Positions 1 through 8,976 of a stretch of 64,000 nucleotides of DNA are shown in pieces. The notes beneath the pieces are model-generated. The model searched no databases, was not told the DNA's origin, and worked only from the letters and a program-made list of their open reading frames with translations. Made by a program: the position numbers and the translations under genes. Each line of letters opens with the position of its first letter. The stretch's first letter is position 1. The DNA is from Paenibacillus sp. FSL R5-0912 (lineage in GTDB: Bacteria; Bacillota; Bacilli; Paenibacillales; Paenibacillaceae), in NCBI RefSeq assembly GCF_000758605.1, contig NZ_CP009282.1:5518001-5582000 (forward strand), written 5' to 3'.

Positions 1-880
1 GCAGACTTAATGAGGGAGCTGCTTCGATTACCGGCACACTTTCCACCGGGATTTTACCCAATTGGCCTCCAGCAATGTCAACATCCCCGCTTTGCAGTGC
101 CAGTACTCTGGACTGCGGGTCAGGGACGACCTTCAGGATAATTTTGGAGAGCTTCGGCATTTCTCCCCAATAATTCGGATTCCGGACAAGTACGGCTTCC
201 TGATCTGTTGTGTAGCTCTCTGCCATCCAGGCGCCAGTTCCGATCGCTTTGATAAATGTACCCGTAATATCCCCGGCAGGCTCCACAGCAGAAGGGCTGA
301 TCATCCGTACCGGTCTGGCAAAGGATAACTCCGTTAAGAACGGATAATAGGCTTTGTTGAATGTCATTGTAATCGTATGTTCGTCCACAACGTCAAGGGA
401 CTCCATTGCCGTAGCCACATTTAATGAATTGGCCGGATCCTTGATCCAGCGTTCGAAGGAGAATTTAACCGCAGCGGCATTAAACGCCGTACCGTCAGAG
501 AACTTGACGTCCTTTCGGAGCTGGAACGTATATACTTTTCCGTCTTCAGAAATATCCCAAGACTCCGCAAGCGCTGGCAGAATTTCGCCCCTTTCACCAT
601 ACTCCACTAATCCGTCATAGATCATCGCGTGCACATTCATCGAACCGTCATAGGCCCCGGCATCCAAGCGGTCTATACCGGGATCAGAGGATATGGCAAC
701 AGTGACAACCTTCTCCTGGATAGCAAGATCTTGTGCGGCCTCGTTATTCGCAGGCTGATTGGCATCAGCTGTAGACGGGCTGTTACTGTTGCTACACCCG
801 GATATCACCATAATTATTACAAGAAGCAGGAAGAATAATGATTTGGATAATAGGCTTGTTGTCTTAGGATTCTTTCTCAT
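1..880 (-). CDS. Nickel/peptide-type ABC transporter substrate-binding lipoprotein (partial)
   Basis: Runs off the left window edge, so only the N-terminal 293 codons are present. The start at 880 follows an AAAGGGTG-type ribosome site; the protein begins MRKNPKTTS, has one hydrophobic stretch and a lipobox ending in Cys (VISGC), so it is a lipoprotein exported to the outer face of the membrane. The mature part follows the SBP_bac_5 family (NikA/OppA/CntA): a VTVA.SSDP start, 'IYDGLVEYGERGEILPALAE', 'YTFQLRKDVKFSDG' and 'NPNYWGE'. It is the last gene of a five-gene importer, 18 bases after the second ATPase. Family members bind nickel, opine metallophore-metal complexes or peptides; the Zur box upstream of the operon favours a zinc-related ligand, which is inference. 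The ligand site lies mostly outside the window. Confidence 0.85.
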   Translation of the reverse strand, partial: MRKNPKTTSLLSKSLFFLLLVIIMVISGCSNSNSPSTADANQPANNEAAQDLAIQEKVVTVAISSDPGIDRLDAGAYDGSMNVHAMIYDGLVEYGERGEILPALAESWDISEDGKVYTFQLRKDVKFSDGTAFNAAAVKFSFERWIKDPANSLNVATAMESLDVVDEHTITMTFNKAYYPFLTELSFARPVRMISPSAVEPAGDITGTFIKAIGTGAWMAESYTTDQEAVLVRNPNYWGEMPKLSKIILKVVPDPQSRVLALQSGDVDIAGGQLGKIPVESVPVIEAAPSLSL

Positions 881-898
881 TCATGGTACACCCTTTCT

Positions 899-1762
899 TT
901 ACTTAACATCAAAGTCATGGCTGGTATGCCACTCTGTCCCCGGTCTCTTCTTCCTTAAGCGTGGGTCCTGCACAGGTACCGAAGAGAGCAATACTCTTGT
1001 ATACGGGTGGTCTGCTTGACGCAACATTTGTGCGCCTGATTGCTTCTCCACAATTGCTCCTTGATGCATCACAGCCACACTGTCACAAAACCGGTTTACA
1101 ACGGACAAGTCATGCGTAATGAATACATAGGATAATCCCAGCTCGCGCTTCAACGCCAGCAGCAGATCCATCATTTGCTTCCGTAAGGTGACATCAAGAC
1201 TCGAGAACGGCTCATCACAGATGATCAGCTCCGGCCGCAGCGCGATCGCCCGCGCAATTCCAACCCTCTGCTGCTGCCCGCCGCTGAGTTCATGCGGATA
1301 ACGGTGAATATGCTGCCGTTCAAGTCCCACCAGCTCAAGGGTGTCTGCTACCGTGACCCTGCGGGCTCCGGCCTTACACTCTCCGTAATTCCGAAGAGGC
1401 TCCCCGATAATCTGCTCCACTGTAAACAATGGATTAAATGAAGCCAGACTGTTCTGAAATACCATCTGCATCTTCCTGCGGATCATGCGCATTCCGCTGA
1501 AGCTCCAATCCGTATAATCCTCATTCTTGTATAGAACTCTTCCGGAGGACGGTTTCTCCAGTCCCAGCAGGAGTCTGGCCAAAGTGCTCTTACCGCAGCC
1601 GCTTTCCCCTACTAGTCCAAGGGTCTCACCGCTCTCTAGACTGATTGACAAGTTGTTGACGGCATGGACATTCCTGGCATTACGTGTGAACCACCCCCTT
1701 TCCGTGCCGTATTTTTTATTCAAATTCACCGCCTCCAACAGCCTCAAGTTCACCACATCCAA
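899..1762 (-). CDS. ABC transporter ATP-binding protein, NikE/DppF type
   Basis: 287-residue cytoplasmic ATPase of the oligopeptide/nickel importer family. Walker A GESGCGKST near residue 55, signature LSGGQQQRV near 160, Walker B LIICDEP and the H-loop FITHD are all present. It would form a heterodimer with the product of the gene just upstream (1787-2572) to drive the two permeases. The ribosome site for the start at 1762 is poor; a GTG a few codons inside is also possible. The C-terminal tail after 'HPYTRVLLSSVP' matches the usual oligopeptide-transporter ATPase tail. Whether it is nickel, zinc or peptide specific cannot be read from this subunit. Confidence 0.85.
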   Translation of the reverse strand: MDVVNLRLLEAVNLNKKYGTERGWFTRNARNVHAVNNLSISLESGETLGLVGESGCGKSTLARLLLGLEKPSSGRVLYKNEDYTDWSFSGMRMIRRKMQMVFQNSLASFNPLFTVEQIIGEPLRNYGECKAGARRVTVADTLELVGLERQHIHRYPHELSGGQQQRVGIARAIALRPELIICDEPFSSLDVTLRKQMMDLLLALKRELGLSYVFITHDLSVVNRFCDSVAVMHQGAIVEKQSGAQMLRQADHPYTRVLLSSVPVQDPRLRKKRPGTEWHTSHDFDVK

Positions 1763-1786
1763 TTCATTAATGTAATATTATCGTTG

Positions 1787-2572
1787 TTATCTGCAATCCA
1801 TTAAGTATTTAGTATAGGGATTCACCGGATTTGAGAAAATGTCAAACACATTGCCCGATTCAACAATCTTCCCGGACTTCATCACATACACATAATCCGC
1901 AAGCTCTGCAACCACGCCGAGATCATGCGTAATTAATAGAATGCCGACCTCGTTCATACATCTGATTCTGTCCAGTTCTTCAAGAATCTGGGCTTGAATG
2001 GTTACATCCAGGGCCGTTGTAGGCTCATCGGCAATAAGCAAGTGTGCACCGGTAACCAGTGCGATGGCGATCATTACCCTTTGACACATCCCCCCGCTAA
2101 TTTGAAAAGGATACTGATTGAAAAGCTGCTCCGGATCGCCAATACCCGCCTGCTGCATCTGCCTCATGGCAAGCCGCTTCGCCTCTTTTCCCGATACCCG
2201 CTTATGCAGTTTAATCGTCTCCATGATCTGCCTGCCGATGGTAAGCACCGGATTCAGTGCATTCATAGGATCTTGAAAGATAGCAGCCATCCCGGTTCCC
2301 CGGAGCTTCCTTAGCTGACGGCTGGAGCACTCCCGAAGATTGTTGCCCTTAAGCCAGATTTCCCCGCTCTCAACGATGCCCGGAGGATCTACTAAGCCTA
2401 GGATGGACATTGCCGTAACACTTTTACCGCTCCCGCTCTCGCCTACCAGCGCGACAATCTGCCGGGATCTCACCTCGATACTGACATCATCTACCGCCGC
2501 AAGGGTATGACTCCCTGTGTGGAAGCAGGTGCGTAGATGACTGACCTTCAGCAGCGCAGTCTCTGCACTCAT
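1787..2572 (-). CDS. ABC transporter ATP-binding protein, NikD/DppD type
   Basis: 261-residue ATPase with Walker A GESGSGKSV near residue 48, signature ISGGMCQRV, Walker B LLIADEPT and LLITHD. It ends in the short 'NPVNPYTKYLMDC' tail typical of the first ATPase of nickel/dipeptide importers. The gene overlaps the upstream permease gene by 4 bases, which indicates translational coupling. It is expected to pair with the NikE-type ATPase encoded 24 bases downstream. Confidence 0.85.
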   Translation of the reverse strand: MSAETALLKVSHLRTCFHTGSHTLAAVDDVSIEVRSRQIVALVGESGSGKSVTAMSILGLVDPPGIVESGEIWLKGNNLRECSSRQLRKLRGTGMAAIFQDPMNALNPVLTIGRQIMETIKLHKRVSGKEAKRLAMRQMQQAGIGDPEQLFNQYPFQISGGMCQRVMIAIALVTGAHLLIADEPTTALDVTIQAQILEELDRIRCMNEVGILLITHDLGVVAELADYVYVMKSGKIVESGNVFDIFSNPVNPYTKYLMDCR

Positions 2573-3420
2573 GTTCTGGACCCCCGCTTCCCTGCAGAAT
2601 TGATATTATGCTCTGAGCTCTGCAAGCCTTCTCCCAACAGATTAAAGCCCAGAACCGCCAGCATGATCATCACACCCGGGAAGAGCATCAGCCGCGGCTC
2701 TGTCTGAATATAGGCACGGCTGTCGTTCAGCATAACTCCCCATTCCGGTGCAGGCGGCTGAGTTCCCAAACCCAGAAAGGACAAACCTGCAATGGAGAGC
2801 ATAATCGTACCCACTTCCATAGAAGCAAGAACCAGAATAGGCCGGGCAGCGTTCAGCAGAATATGCCTGAGTATAATTTGTGAATGAGAAGTGCCTGACG
2901 CTTTGGCGGCGGTAATATATTCACTTTCCTTGATTTGAAGCACCATGCTGCGTATCACTCTGGCATACCCGGTCCACCAGACTGCAGCGAATGCGATTAA
3001 CAGATTCTTCATACTGGGACCCAGCATGGCAGTAATGGCAAGGGATAGAATTAAGCTGGGAAAGGCAAGCAATATATCTATGATACGCATAATCAAATGA
3101 TCGATCCGGCCGCCGGCGTAGCCTGCCAGGAGCCCGACAGGGATGCTAATTGCAAAAACAACGATCAACACCATGAACGAATAATACAGGGACGTTCGGG
3201 TCCCATAGATTAACCGGGATAACACACAGCGTCCCAGATGATCGGTACCGAGCGGGTATTGCCAGGAAGGCATACCCAATTTATGTTCCATATGTATCTG
3301 CAGCGGATCAGAGGGAGACAGCCACGGGGCAAAGAGCCCGGCACATATGAACACAAGTACGATACCCGCTCCTACCTTTGCTCCGTTATTCTTAAATAAG
3401 GGAATACGAAATATGATCAT
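2569..3420 (-). CDS. ABC transporter permease, NikC/DppC type
   Basis: 283-residue inner-membrane permease with an N-terminal transmembrane helix, the 'APWLSPSDPLQIHMEHKLG' periplasmic segment and 'GTDHLGRCVLSRLIYGTRTS' signature of DppC/NikC proteins, about six membrane segments in all, and an EAA-type loop (ITAAKASGTSHSQIILRH) that contacts the ATPase. It forms the channel with the NikB-type permease encoded 17 bases upstream and is coupled by overlap to the downstream ATPase gene. Confidence 0.88.
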   Translation of the reverse strand: MIIFRIPLFKNNGAKVGAGIVLVFICAGLFAPWLSPSDPLQIHMEHKLGMPSWQYPLGTDHLGRCVLSRLIYGTRTSLYYSFMVLIVVFAISIPVGLLAGYAGGRIDHLIMRIIDILLAFPSLILSLAITAMLGPSMKNLLIAFAAVWWTGYARVIRSMVLQIKESEYITAAKASGTSHSQIILRHILLNAARPILVLASMEVGTIMLSIAGLSFLGLGTQPPAPEWGVMLNDSRAYIQTEPRLMLFPGVMIMLAVLGFNLLGEGLQSSEHNINSAGKRGSRT

Positions 3421-3437
3421 CCGCTCCTTCTACAGCG

Positions 3438-4382
3438 TCACCGCAGCCTGATTCGCGGATCCAGCAGGAGATGTAACAAATCTACTGTCAGGTTAATCAG
3501 GACAACGACAACAGCCATCCATAATACGTAACCCTGAATGACAATATAGTCTTTGGCAAAAATCGCCTCGATGGCATACTTGCCCATTCCCGGCCAGGAA
3601 AAAATAGTTTCAACAATAACAGAACCGCCCAATAATCCCGCTATATTAACCCCAAGGAGGGTAAGACTCGGAAGAAGCGCATTACGCAGTGCATGCCGAA
3701 GGATGATTCTCCATTCCTGGAGTCCCTTAGCCCTGGCTGCTGTGATGTAACGCTTGCCCATAACGTCCAGGAGACTAGAACGGATCAAGCGGATGTAGAC
3801 GCCTGCCATTCCAAACCCCAATGTAAATGCAGGCAGAATGACACTGGCTGCCCCATCCATTCCCATCACAGGAAACAGCTTAAACTTCACCGCACCATAA
3901 TAAATCAGGAGCAGACTAAGCCAATATCCCGGCATGGAGACACTGAGCAGTGCACAACCTCTTCCCAGCCGGTCAAACATTCTACCGGGATAAAGTGCAG
4001 ATCCCACTCCAAGAGGCAGGGCAATAAGAATAGCAGACAATACAGAACAGCTACTTAGCAGTACCGTAGCCGGAAATCTGCTTATCAGCTCTGTGAACAC
4101 TGGACGGCTGCTGCTGTAAGATATACCTAAATCGAGATGGAGCACCCGGTTCAACCACTGAAAATATTGCATATGTATAGGCCCATCCAGACCCAGAGCA
4201 TGTCTGGTTGCCTCAATAGCTTCATGTGTAGGCTTAATGCCGTCAGCACGCAGCATGATCTCCGCCGGATCCCCGGGTGTTAAGTGCATCAGCGCAAAGG
4301 TAATGGCAGAGATGCCCAGCAGCACGGGAATGAGCTGCAATACGCGTTGTAAGAGATATTGTTTAATGGCGTTCAACTCCAA
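3438..4382 (-). CDS. ABC transporter permease, NikB/DppB type
   Basis: 314-residue permease with the family hallmarks: N-terminal helix 'LLQRVLQLIPVLLGISAITF', 'LTPGDPAEIML', and an EAA loop (ITAARAKGLQEWRIILRHAL) before the last two helices. First gene of the nickel/peptide-type operon. The start codon read here is TTG at 4382, preceded by TAAGGCTT; a start a few codons further in is possible because a GGAG also lies just inside. The Zur box and a perfect TATAAT lie directly upstream, so this gene heads the transcription unit. Confidence 0.85.
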   Translation of the reverse strand: MELNAIKQYLLQRVLQLIPVLLGISAITFALMHLTPGDPAEIMLRADGIKPTHEAIEATRHALGLDGPIHMQYFQWLNRVLHLDLGISYSSSRPVFTELISRFPATVLLSSCSVLSAILIALPLGVGSALYPGRMFDRLGRGCALLSVSMPGYWLSLLLIYYGAVKFKLFPVMGMDGAASVILPAFTLGFGMAGVYIRLIRSSLLDVMGKRYITAARAKGLQEWRIILRHALRNALLPSLTLLGVNIAGLLGGSVIVETIFSWPGMGKYAIEAIFAKDYIVIQGYVLWMAVVVVLINLTVDLLHLLLDPRIRLR

Positions 4383-4387
4383 AGCCT

Positions 4388-4410
4388 TAATCGTAATATT
4401 TACGATTATA
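4388..4410 (-). promoter_or_regulatory. Zur-type zinc operator over the promoter of the ABC importer operon
   Basis: The sequence TCGTAATATTTACGA at 4391-4405 differs at one base from the Bacillus Zur box consensus TCGTAATnATTACGA, and the symmetry extends to 4388-4408. A perfect -10 hexamer TATAAT (minus strand, 4405-4410) overlaps one arm, so a bound repressor would block RNA polymerase. No convincing -35 was found. That the regulator is Zur rather than a Fur or PerR relative is inferred from the TCGTAAT core, which differs from the TGATAAT core of Fur boxes. Confidence 0.75.
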
Positions 4411-4487
4411 TCATAAATGTTTTAAATTAATAGTCTTAAAATTATTTAATTCAATTCGCATATGATAAATTGTGTATATCTTCTAAT

Positions 4488-4541
4488 AAAAAACAGCGGC
4501 AGACCAAGACTTAATAAATAAAGTCTTAGACTGCCGCTGTT
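4488..4541 (-). terminator. Intrinsic terminator after the secreted repeat protein gene
   Basis: On the minus strand an 11-base arm (CAACAGCGGCAG versus CTGCCGCTGTT) with an inner AAGACTT/AAGTCTT arm is followed by six T residues. It lies about 75 bases after the stop of the gene ending at 4617 and insulates it from the Zur-controlled promoter. The other strand lacks a T-tract. Confidence 0.85.
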
Positions 4542-4616
4542 GTCATCTATGCTATTGATTCAGTTCCAGATACTCCATCTTTCTATACCCGACATCCCTT
4601 ATTTTCGAACGATTCA

Positions 4617-7148
4617 TCAGTTAACGGGGAAAGAGGGTTCCGGAACCACCTCTGTCCTCCGGGGAGCAGTCCGCTCATAAGTAACAGGATAGCTCTGGCT
4701 TCCCAGCAGAATCCGCTTCCCTTGGAACTCATCATAGATATTCACCCGCACCGTTCCGCCGGTAAGGGTCTTATACGCTTTGTTGTTCAGCGAGAAGGAC
4801 AAGCTGCCTAAGGCTCCGGCCGGTTCTTCGCCCAGAGAGAGAAGCTTCTCCGAGGGCTGTCCGAACGGATCGATCAGCTGGACCACAAGCTTATGTTCGT
4901 TCGCTGCAGTAACATACTGCTCACTGCGGGTTACGCGGTAGTTCATCTGTGCCTCTATGGACTCCCGGTCTTCGGGCATCGTGGCTGTAGCCTGGGTCAC
5001 GGACAGGGAGTACGGGAACAGCTCCAGCTTCTGAAGGGACGGCTGCGGTGCGGGATTCGCCGGGTTAAGCTCAAGGCCCACGGTATGAATGTAGGCGGTC
5101 GGCGCTCCCCCGGGTGCGGTCAGCTTGCCTCCAGAGATTCCTTCCCCGAGATAGAGGGTTAGCTCCGAAGCATTGATCTCCGGCGGAAGCTTGCTCCAGA
5201 CAGTCACGAGACTTTTCTCCTTGGCATTCAAGGCCGCGGCGGACTGCGAGATTACCGCTTCGAAATACTGATGATCCGGGGTCCGGTAATAGCCCACCAA
5301 TTGCGCGGGCTGGGTTCTCCGTAATTCCTCGTTTGTCATCACCAGCTCGGTATAGACCAGCTTGGAATCCGCGCCGGGATATATCCGTGTCTGTCTCTCC
5401 AGAACCTCTGCTTTCTTCCCGGTCAGCTCAAACTGGAACGGCTCTCCGGCCGCAACGGTTCTTAAGGTATTACCCAACTGGCTGGTGAAAAGTGTAAGGA
5501 AATTCGCCTTGGCCTCTCCCGAAGCATACTGGAGGATAATCTTCAGCTTCGTGAGATTATAGGAATAAGGAAGGTTCCCTGCGATATACAGCACCGCTGT
5601 TTCCTGCGGAGCCAACTGGCTCTTTGAACCGTCGATCACCATCTGCGAAGTGCCGCTGATATCCATATCTCCCGCCTTTAGAAGAGCTGTAAGCGCCGGG
5701 AGTTGTACACTCGCCACACCTGTGTTCCGGAGGCTGACCTTGGTCACTATCTGATCCTGGTCCGACCACGGCAGGCGTTCTACCGATTCGAGCTTCACTA
5801 CGAAGCTACCCAGACTATTCTGCACAGGATATTCAGTCGCCAGCAGGTGATCCGGCTGCAAGGAATACGGAATCTGAAAATAGGCCGCCGGGAAGGCGAT
5901 CCGGTTCGCTTCAGCCGGCTCAGTCATCTGTAGCTGGAGAACGCCCTGATTCAGCTTCAGAGGCAACTCTGCGCTGAGTTCTACCGTCTGCTCTTCCAGT
6001 GGCTTAAGCGTCAGACCCGTAAGCGCTTCATTACTCACAGGATAGCTATATCCCTCGGAAGCGATTAGGCTGAACGGGTAATCCGGCAGGGTCACCGCCT
6101 GGTTGCCTGTGTTCCGCACACGGAACTTCAGGCTCCATTTTGCCAAATTGTCCTCTGCATACACCGCCGCGCTTGCCAGTCCGGTCTCAATCGTATGGTT
6201 ACCCACCTTGAGCTTGGCGACTGCGTTAACGGGTACGGTGAAGTTAGGCAATTCCGCTGCGGGCAGCTTATATTGAGCAACTGGAAGTTTCACTTGCAGC
6301 GTGCTGTCTTCCTGGACAAATTGCAGGGACATATTATCCAGCTTCGTATAGGAAGGGAGGTCTGCCAGATAGTACAGGGTTCTTTTCTCCTTGGGCTGAA
6401 TCGGGTAATCAGCATGGTCAGCGTTCAGCTCAAACCTGGAACCGCCCGAGGATACCAGATATCCCTTGAGGCCTGTATCCTTAAGAACCTTGGCACCCAA
6501 ATTGGACAAGGTCATCCCAACCCTGGCGTACACTTTTCCGTTCGTTTTAACAATCTGCAGGCTTTCCGCCTTGCTGATAACCGGCATCTCTCCCAGGACC
6601 AGCTTCTTGCTCTGGCCTCTGGCGATTACCGTGGAGTAGGAGCCCGGAATTGTAAACATCCCGAGCTTCTTCTGGTAATTCGCCTGACTGAAGTCCCAGC
6701 CGAATAGGGAGATGCGGACTCCGTTTATTTTGGCAGCCTGACCCGCATTGACGTAATACGTCACCGGCTGGCTGCTATTCGCCGGAATGGACTTGATTGC
6801 AGCACTGCTTGTCACCGGTTTGCCCTGAATAACAGCGCCGCCTGAAGTGGTGACCTTGGAGAAATAATCGATTAAGCTTACGTTGCTGCTGCTCCCGTTG
6901 TGGTAATTCAAGGTGTACGTAAGAATATTCCCGCTCTCCTGGGGCTGAAGAGATGCGTCCAGCAGCTTCACACTCACGCCACTCTTCAATGAGACCGCCC
7001 CCAGTCCCTCCAGCGTGGACACGGCGGCTGAAGCCGCGGTTCCCGCTGAAGGTCCGGCCGCTGCCGTATAGGCTCCGAAGGCGATGGATTGGCTAAGAAC
7101 CGCCAGGCTTAGCATGGCGACAGCATATTTTCTCGTGGAATGATACAT
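4617..7148 (-). CDS. Large secreted repeat protein of unknown function
   Basis: 843 residues. The N-terminus 'MYHSTRKYAVAMLSLAVLSQ' followed by 'FGAYTAAA' is a classical signal peptide, so the protein is exported. I do not recognise the family. The mature part contains about five degenerate modules of 130-150 residues near 75, 205, 340, 470 and 600, each with an 'R/S-N-T/L-G' turn, an 'L-P-x-F/Y' strand and a closing 'L.P...V....LP....L.L.L' segment, resembling immunoglobulin-like beta sandwiches such as DUF4352-type domains. No catalytic motif or LPxTG anchor is visible; it ends 'PEPSFPVN'. Last gene of the operon, 24 bases after the sensor kinase, with a strong terminator behind it. It may be the extracellular partner of the HlyD-like adaptor; that is inference. 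Confidence 0.75.
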   Translation of the reverse strand: MYHSTRKYAVAMLSLAVLSQSIAFGAYTAAAGPSAGTAASAAVSTLEGLGAVSLKSGVSVKLLDASLQPQESGNILTYTLNYHNGSSSNVSLIDYFSKVTTSGGAVIQGKPVTSSAAIKSIPANSSQPVTYYVNAGQAAKINGVRISLFGWDFSQANYQKKLGMFTIPGSYSTVIARGQSKKLVLGEMPVISKAESLQIVKTNGKVYARVGMTLSNLGAKVLKDTGLKGYLVSSGGSRFELNADHADYPIQPKEKRTLYYLADLPSYTKLDNMSLQFVQEDSTLQVKLPVAQYKLPAAELPNFTVPVNAVAKLKVGNHTIETGLASAAVYAEDNLAKWSLKFRVRNTGNQAVTLPDYPFSLIASEGYSYPVSNEALTGLTLKPLEEQTVELSAELPLKLNQGVLQLQMTEPAEANRIAFPAAYFQIPYSLQPDHLLATEYPVQNSLGSFVVKLESVERLPWSDQDQIVTKVSLRNTGVASVQLPALTALLKAGDMDISGTSQMVIDGSKSQLAPQETAVLYIAGNLPYSYNLTKLKIILQYASGEAKANFLTLFTSQLGNTLRTVAAGEPFQFELTGKKAEVLERQTRIYPGADSKLVYTELVMTNEELRRTQPAQLVGYYRTPDHQYFEAVISQSAAALNAKEKSLVTVWSKLPPEINASELTLYLGEGISGGKLTAPGGAPTAYIHTVGLELNPANPAPQPSLQKLELFPYSLSVTQATATMPEDRESIEAQMNYRVTRSEQYVTAANEHKLVVQLIDPFGQPSEKLLSLGEEPAGALGSLSFSLNNKAYKTLTGGTVRVNIYDEFQGKRILLGSQSYPVTYERTAPRRTEVVPEPSFPVN

Positions 7149-7172
7149 GATTCTCTCCTCCCTTAACTTCGC

Positions 7173-8261
7173 TTAAGCTTGCGGCAGCCGCATCTCGAAC
7201 CTTGTCCATATTTCATTACTCTCTACAGACAAACTCCCCTCATGCTGCTCTACGATATTGCGTGCAATGAACAGACCGAGACCGGTGCCGCCCTCCTGAT
7301 GTGTCCGCGCCCGGTCCCCCGAATAATACATCTCGAAGATATGCGGCTGCTCTTCCGGCGGAATGGGATTTCCATAATTGATCACCTCAACCACTACTAC
7401 GCCTGAATCGAGACGGCCTTTAATATCCACATACACACCTTCTTGTCCATAACGGGCGGCATTGGTCAGCAGATTCCCTAGTACACGTACCAGCAGATCC
7501 CCATCTCCATAGACGCTTAAGCCCGGAGTAACATTCAGCCGGGAGGTCAGGCCATTCCGCTCGAATACCGGGTACAGCTCCTCGTTCAATTGTCTCAGCA
7601 GCTCGCTGAGATCCAGGTGTGTCTTCACCATAGGCAGCGTGCCATAGTTCATCCTGGTGATCTCGAACAGCCCGTCAATCAGCTTCTCCAGCCGCTGGGA
7701 CTTGGTGAAGGCAATGGTAGCGAAATGTCTGATCGTCTCAATAGGCAATTGCTTATCCTTAAGAATCAGATCCAGATACCCGAGCACGGAGGTGAGCGGT
7801 GTACGCAGATCATGCGCCAAATTGACGACAAGCTGGTCCTTGCTGCTCTCGGCGAAATCGCCCCTCTTGACCGCCTCCTGCAGTTTAGCCCCTGCCACAT
7901 TCAGATCCTCGGCGATTGCGCTGAACTCATCCCTGGAGGCGATCTGCACCTGATTCTGAAATTCTCCGTTAGCCAGATGATGAATGCCCTTGGATATCTC
8001 GTCAAGATAGCGGATGTACGGCTGGGTGAACTTGAAGAAGAATATCAGCATCAAGGGGATAAACAGCATCAGGAACACATTGAAATCTCCGATCCTGAAG
8101 ATCATCCGGCGTAATTCTGCCTCCGGGTCCTCCCACCGGACCCCGGCGTAATAGAGCTGGAGCAGCTTAAACAGTCCATAGATCATACTGCCTGACAAGA
8201 GCATGCTTACACCCAGTAACTGGACCAATCTGGCTCTGAAGCCCCGGAGTCTCTTAGGCAT
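7173..8261 (-). CDS. Two-component sensor histidine kinase (VanS-like)
   Basis: About 362 residues. Two membrane helices (near residues 15-35 and 70-92) flank a short extracellular loop, followed by a HAMP-type linker, the phospho-acceptor motif 'NLAHDLRTPLTSVLGYLDLI', an N-box (NLLTNAARYG) and G-boxes (GTGLGLFIARNIVEQH). The short sensor domain is typical of kinases that sense within or near the membrane. The ATG at 8261 overlaps the response regulator stop by 8 bases; a GTG at 8279 in the same frame is an alternative start. Partner regulator is the upstream gene; both are embedded in the sugar-type ABC operon. Confidence 0.88.
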   Translation of the reverse strand: MPKRLRGFRARLVQLLGVSMLLSGSMIYGLFKLLQLYYAGVRWEDPEAELRRMIFRIGDFNVFLMLFIPLMLIFFFKFTQPYIRYLDEISKGIHHLANGEFQNQVQIASRDEFSAIAEDLNVAGAKLQEAVKRGDFAESSKDQLVVNLAHDLRTPLTSVLGYLDLILKDKQLPIETIRHFATIAFTKSQRLEKLIDGLFEITRMNYGTLPMVKTHLDLSELLRQLNEELYPVFERNGLTSRLNVTPGLSVYGDGDLLVRVLGNLLTNAARYGQEGVYVDIKGRLDSGVVVVEVINYGNPIPPEEQPHIFEMYYSGDRARTHQEGGTGLGLFIARNIVEQHEGSLSVESNEIWTRFEMRLPQA

Positions 8262-8952
8262 TGAATGTGTACCCGACACCCCAGATGGTTTTGATGAACC
8301 GGTCCTTATTCTGATCCTCTCCCAGCTTCCTGCGCAGGGTGCGGATATGTACCATCACGGTATTGCCGCTTTCATAGTACGCTTCGCCCCATACCCGCTG
8401 AAATATGCTCTCTGCACTAAACACCTGCTTGGAGTGGCTCGCCAGCAAATAGAGGATGTCGAATTCCTTGGGTGTGAGGTCAATCTCTTCTCCATACAGC
8501 GTAACGGTGTGCCGGTCAGGGGAGATGATGAGCCCGCCCAGCTCCAGAACTGAAGTCAGATGGGCCGCCGGAGGCTGGCTGAACTGCAGGGAACGCCGCA
8601 ATTGAGAATTGACACGGGCCAACAGCTCCATAGGATTGAAGGGCTTAATCATATAATCGTCAGCTCCCATCACTAGACCGGTAATCTTATCGAAATCAGA
8701 GGTCTTGGCACTCAAAAAAATAATCGGCAGATTATGCTTCACCCGCACCTGGCGGGTGACCTCGTACCCGTCCAGCTCCGGCATCATAATATCCAGGATC
8801 GCCAGGTCGATGGACTGTGATTGAATTGCCTGCACCGCCGCTTGGCCATCAGATACTTTGATACAGTGATACCCTTCCTTCTGCAAATGCAGGGCCACCA
8901 GGTCGGCAATATCTTTCTCGTCCTCTGCGATCAGAATAGTGACTCTCTTCAT
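8254..8952 (-). CDS. OmpR/VanR-family response regulator
   Basis: 232 residues. Receiver domain with the acidic pair (AEDE), phospho-acceptor Asp54 in 'LAILDIMMPELDGYEV', conserved Thr/Ser (FLSAK) and Lys (IKPFNPMEL); C-terminal winged-helix with 'IDLTPKEFDILYLLASH' and 'VMVHIRTLRRKLGED'. Start at 8952 follows GGAGGG. It sits between the binding lipoprotein gene and its kinase, so it probably controls this operon or its surface protein. No operator was identified. Confidence 0.92.
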   Translation of the reverse strand: MKRVTILIAEDEKDIADLVALHLQKEGYHCIKVSDGQAAVQAIQSQSIDLAILDIMMPELDGYEVTRQVRVKHNLPIIFLSAKTSDFDKITGLVMGADDYMIKPFNPMELLARVNSQLRRSLQFSQPPAAHLTSVLELGGLIISPDRHTVTLYGEEIDLTPKEFDILYLLASHSKQVFSAESIFQRVWGEAYYESGNTVMVHIRTLRRKLGEDQNKDRFIKTIWGVGYTFNA

Positions 8953-8976
8953 ACCGGAACCCTCCTAGGCCTAGAT

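Noticed and set aside
1763..1786. A/T-rich TAATGTAATATTATCG stretch resembling a second Zur box
   Set aside because: The symmetry and the TCGTAAT core do not hold, and it lies between two ATPase genes of the same operon.
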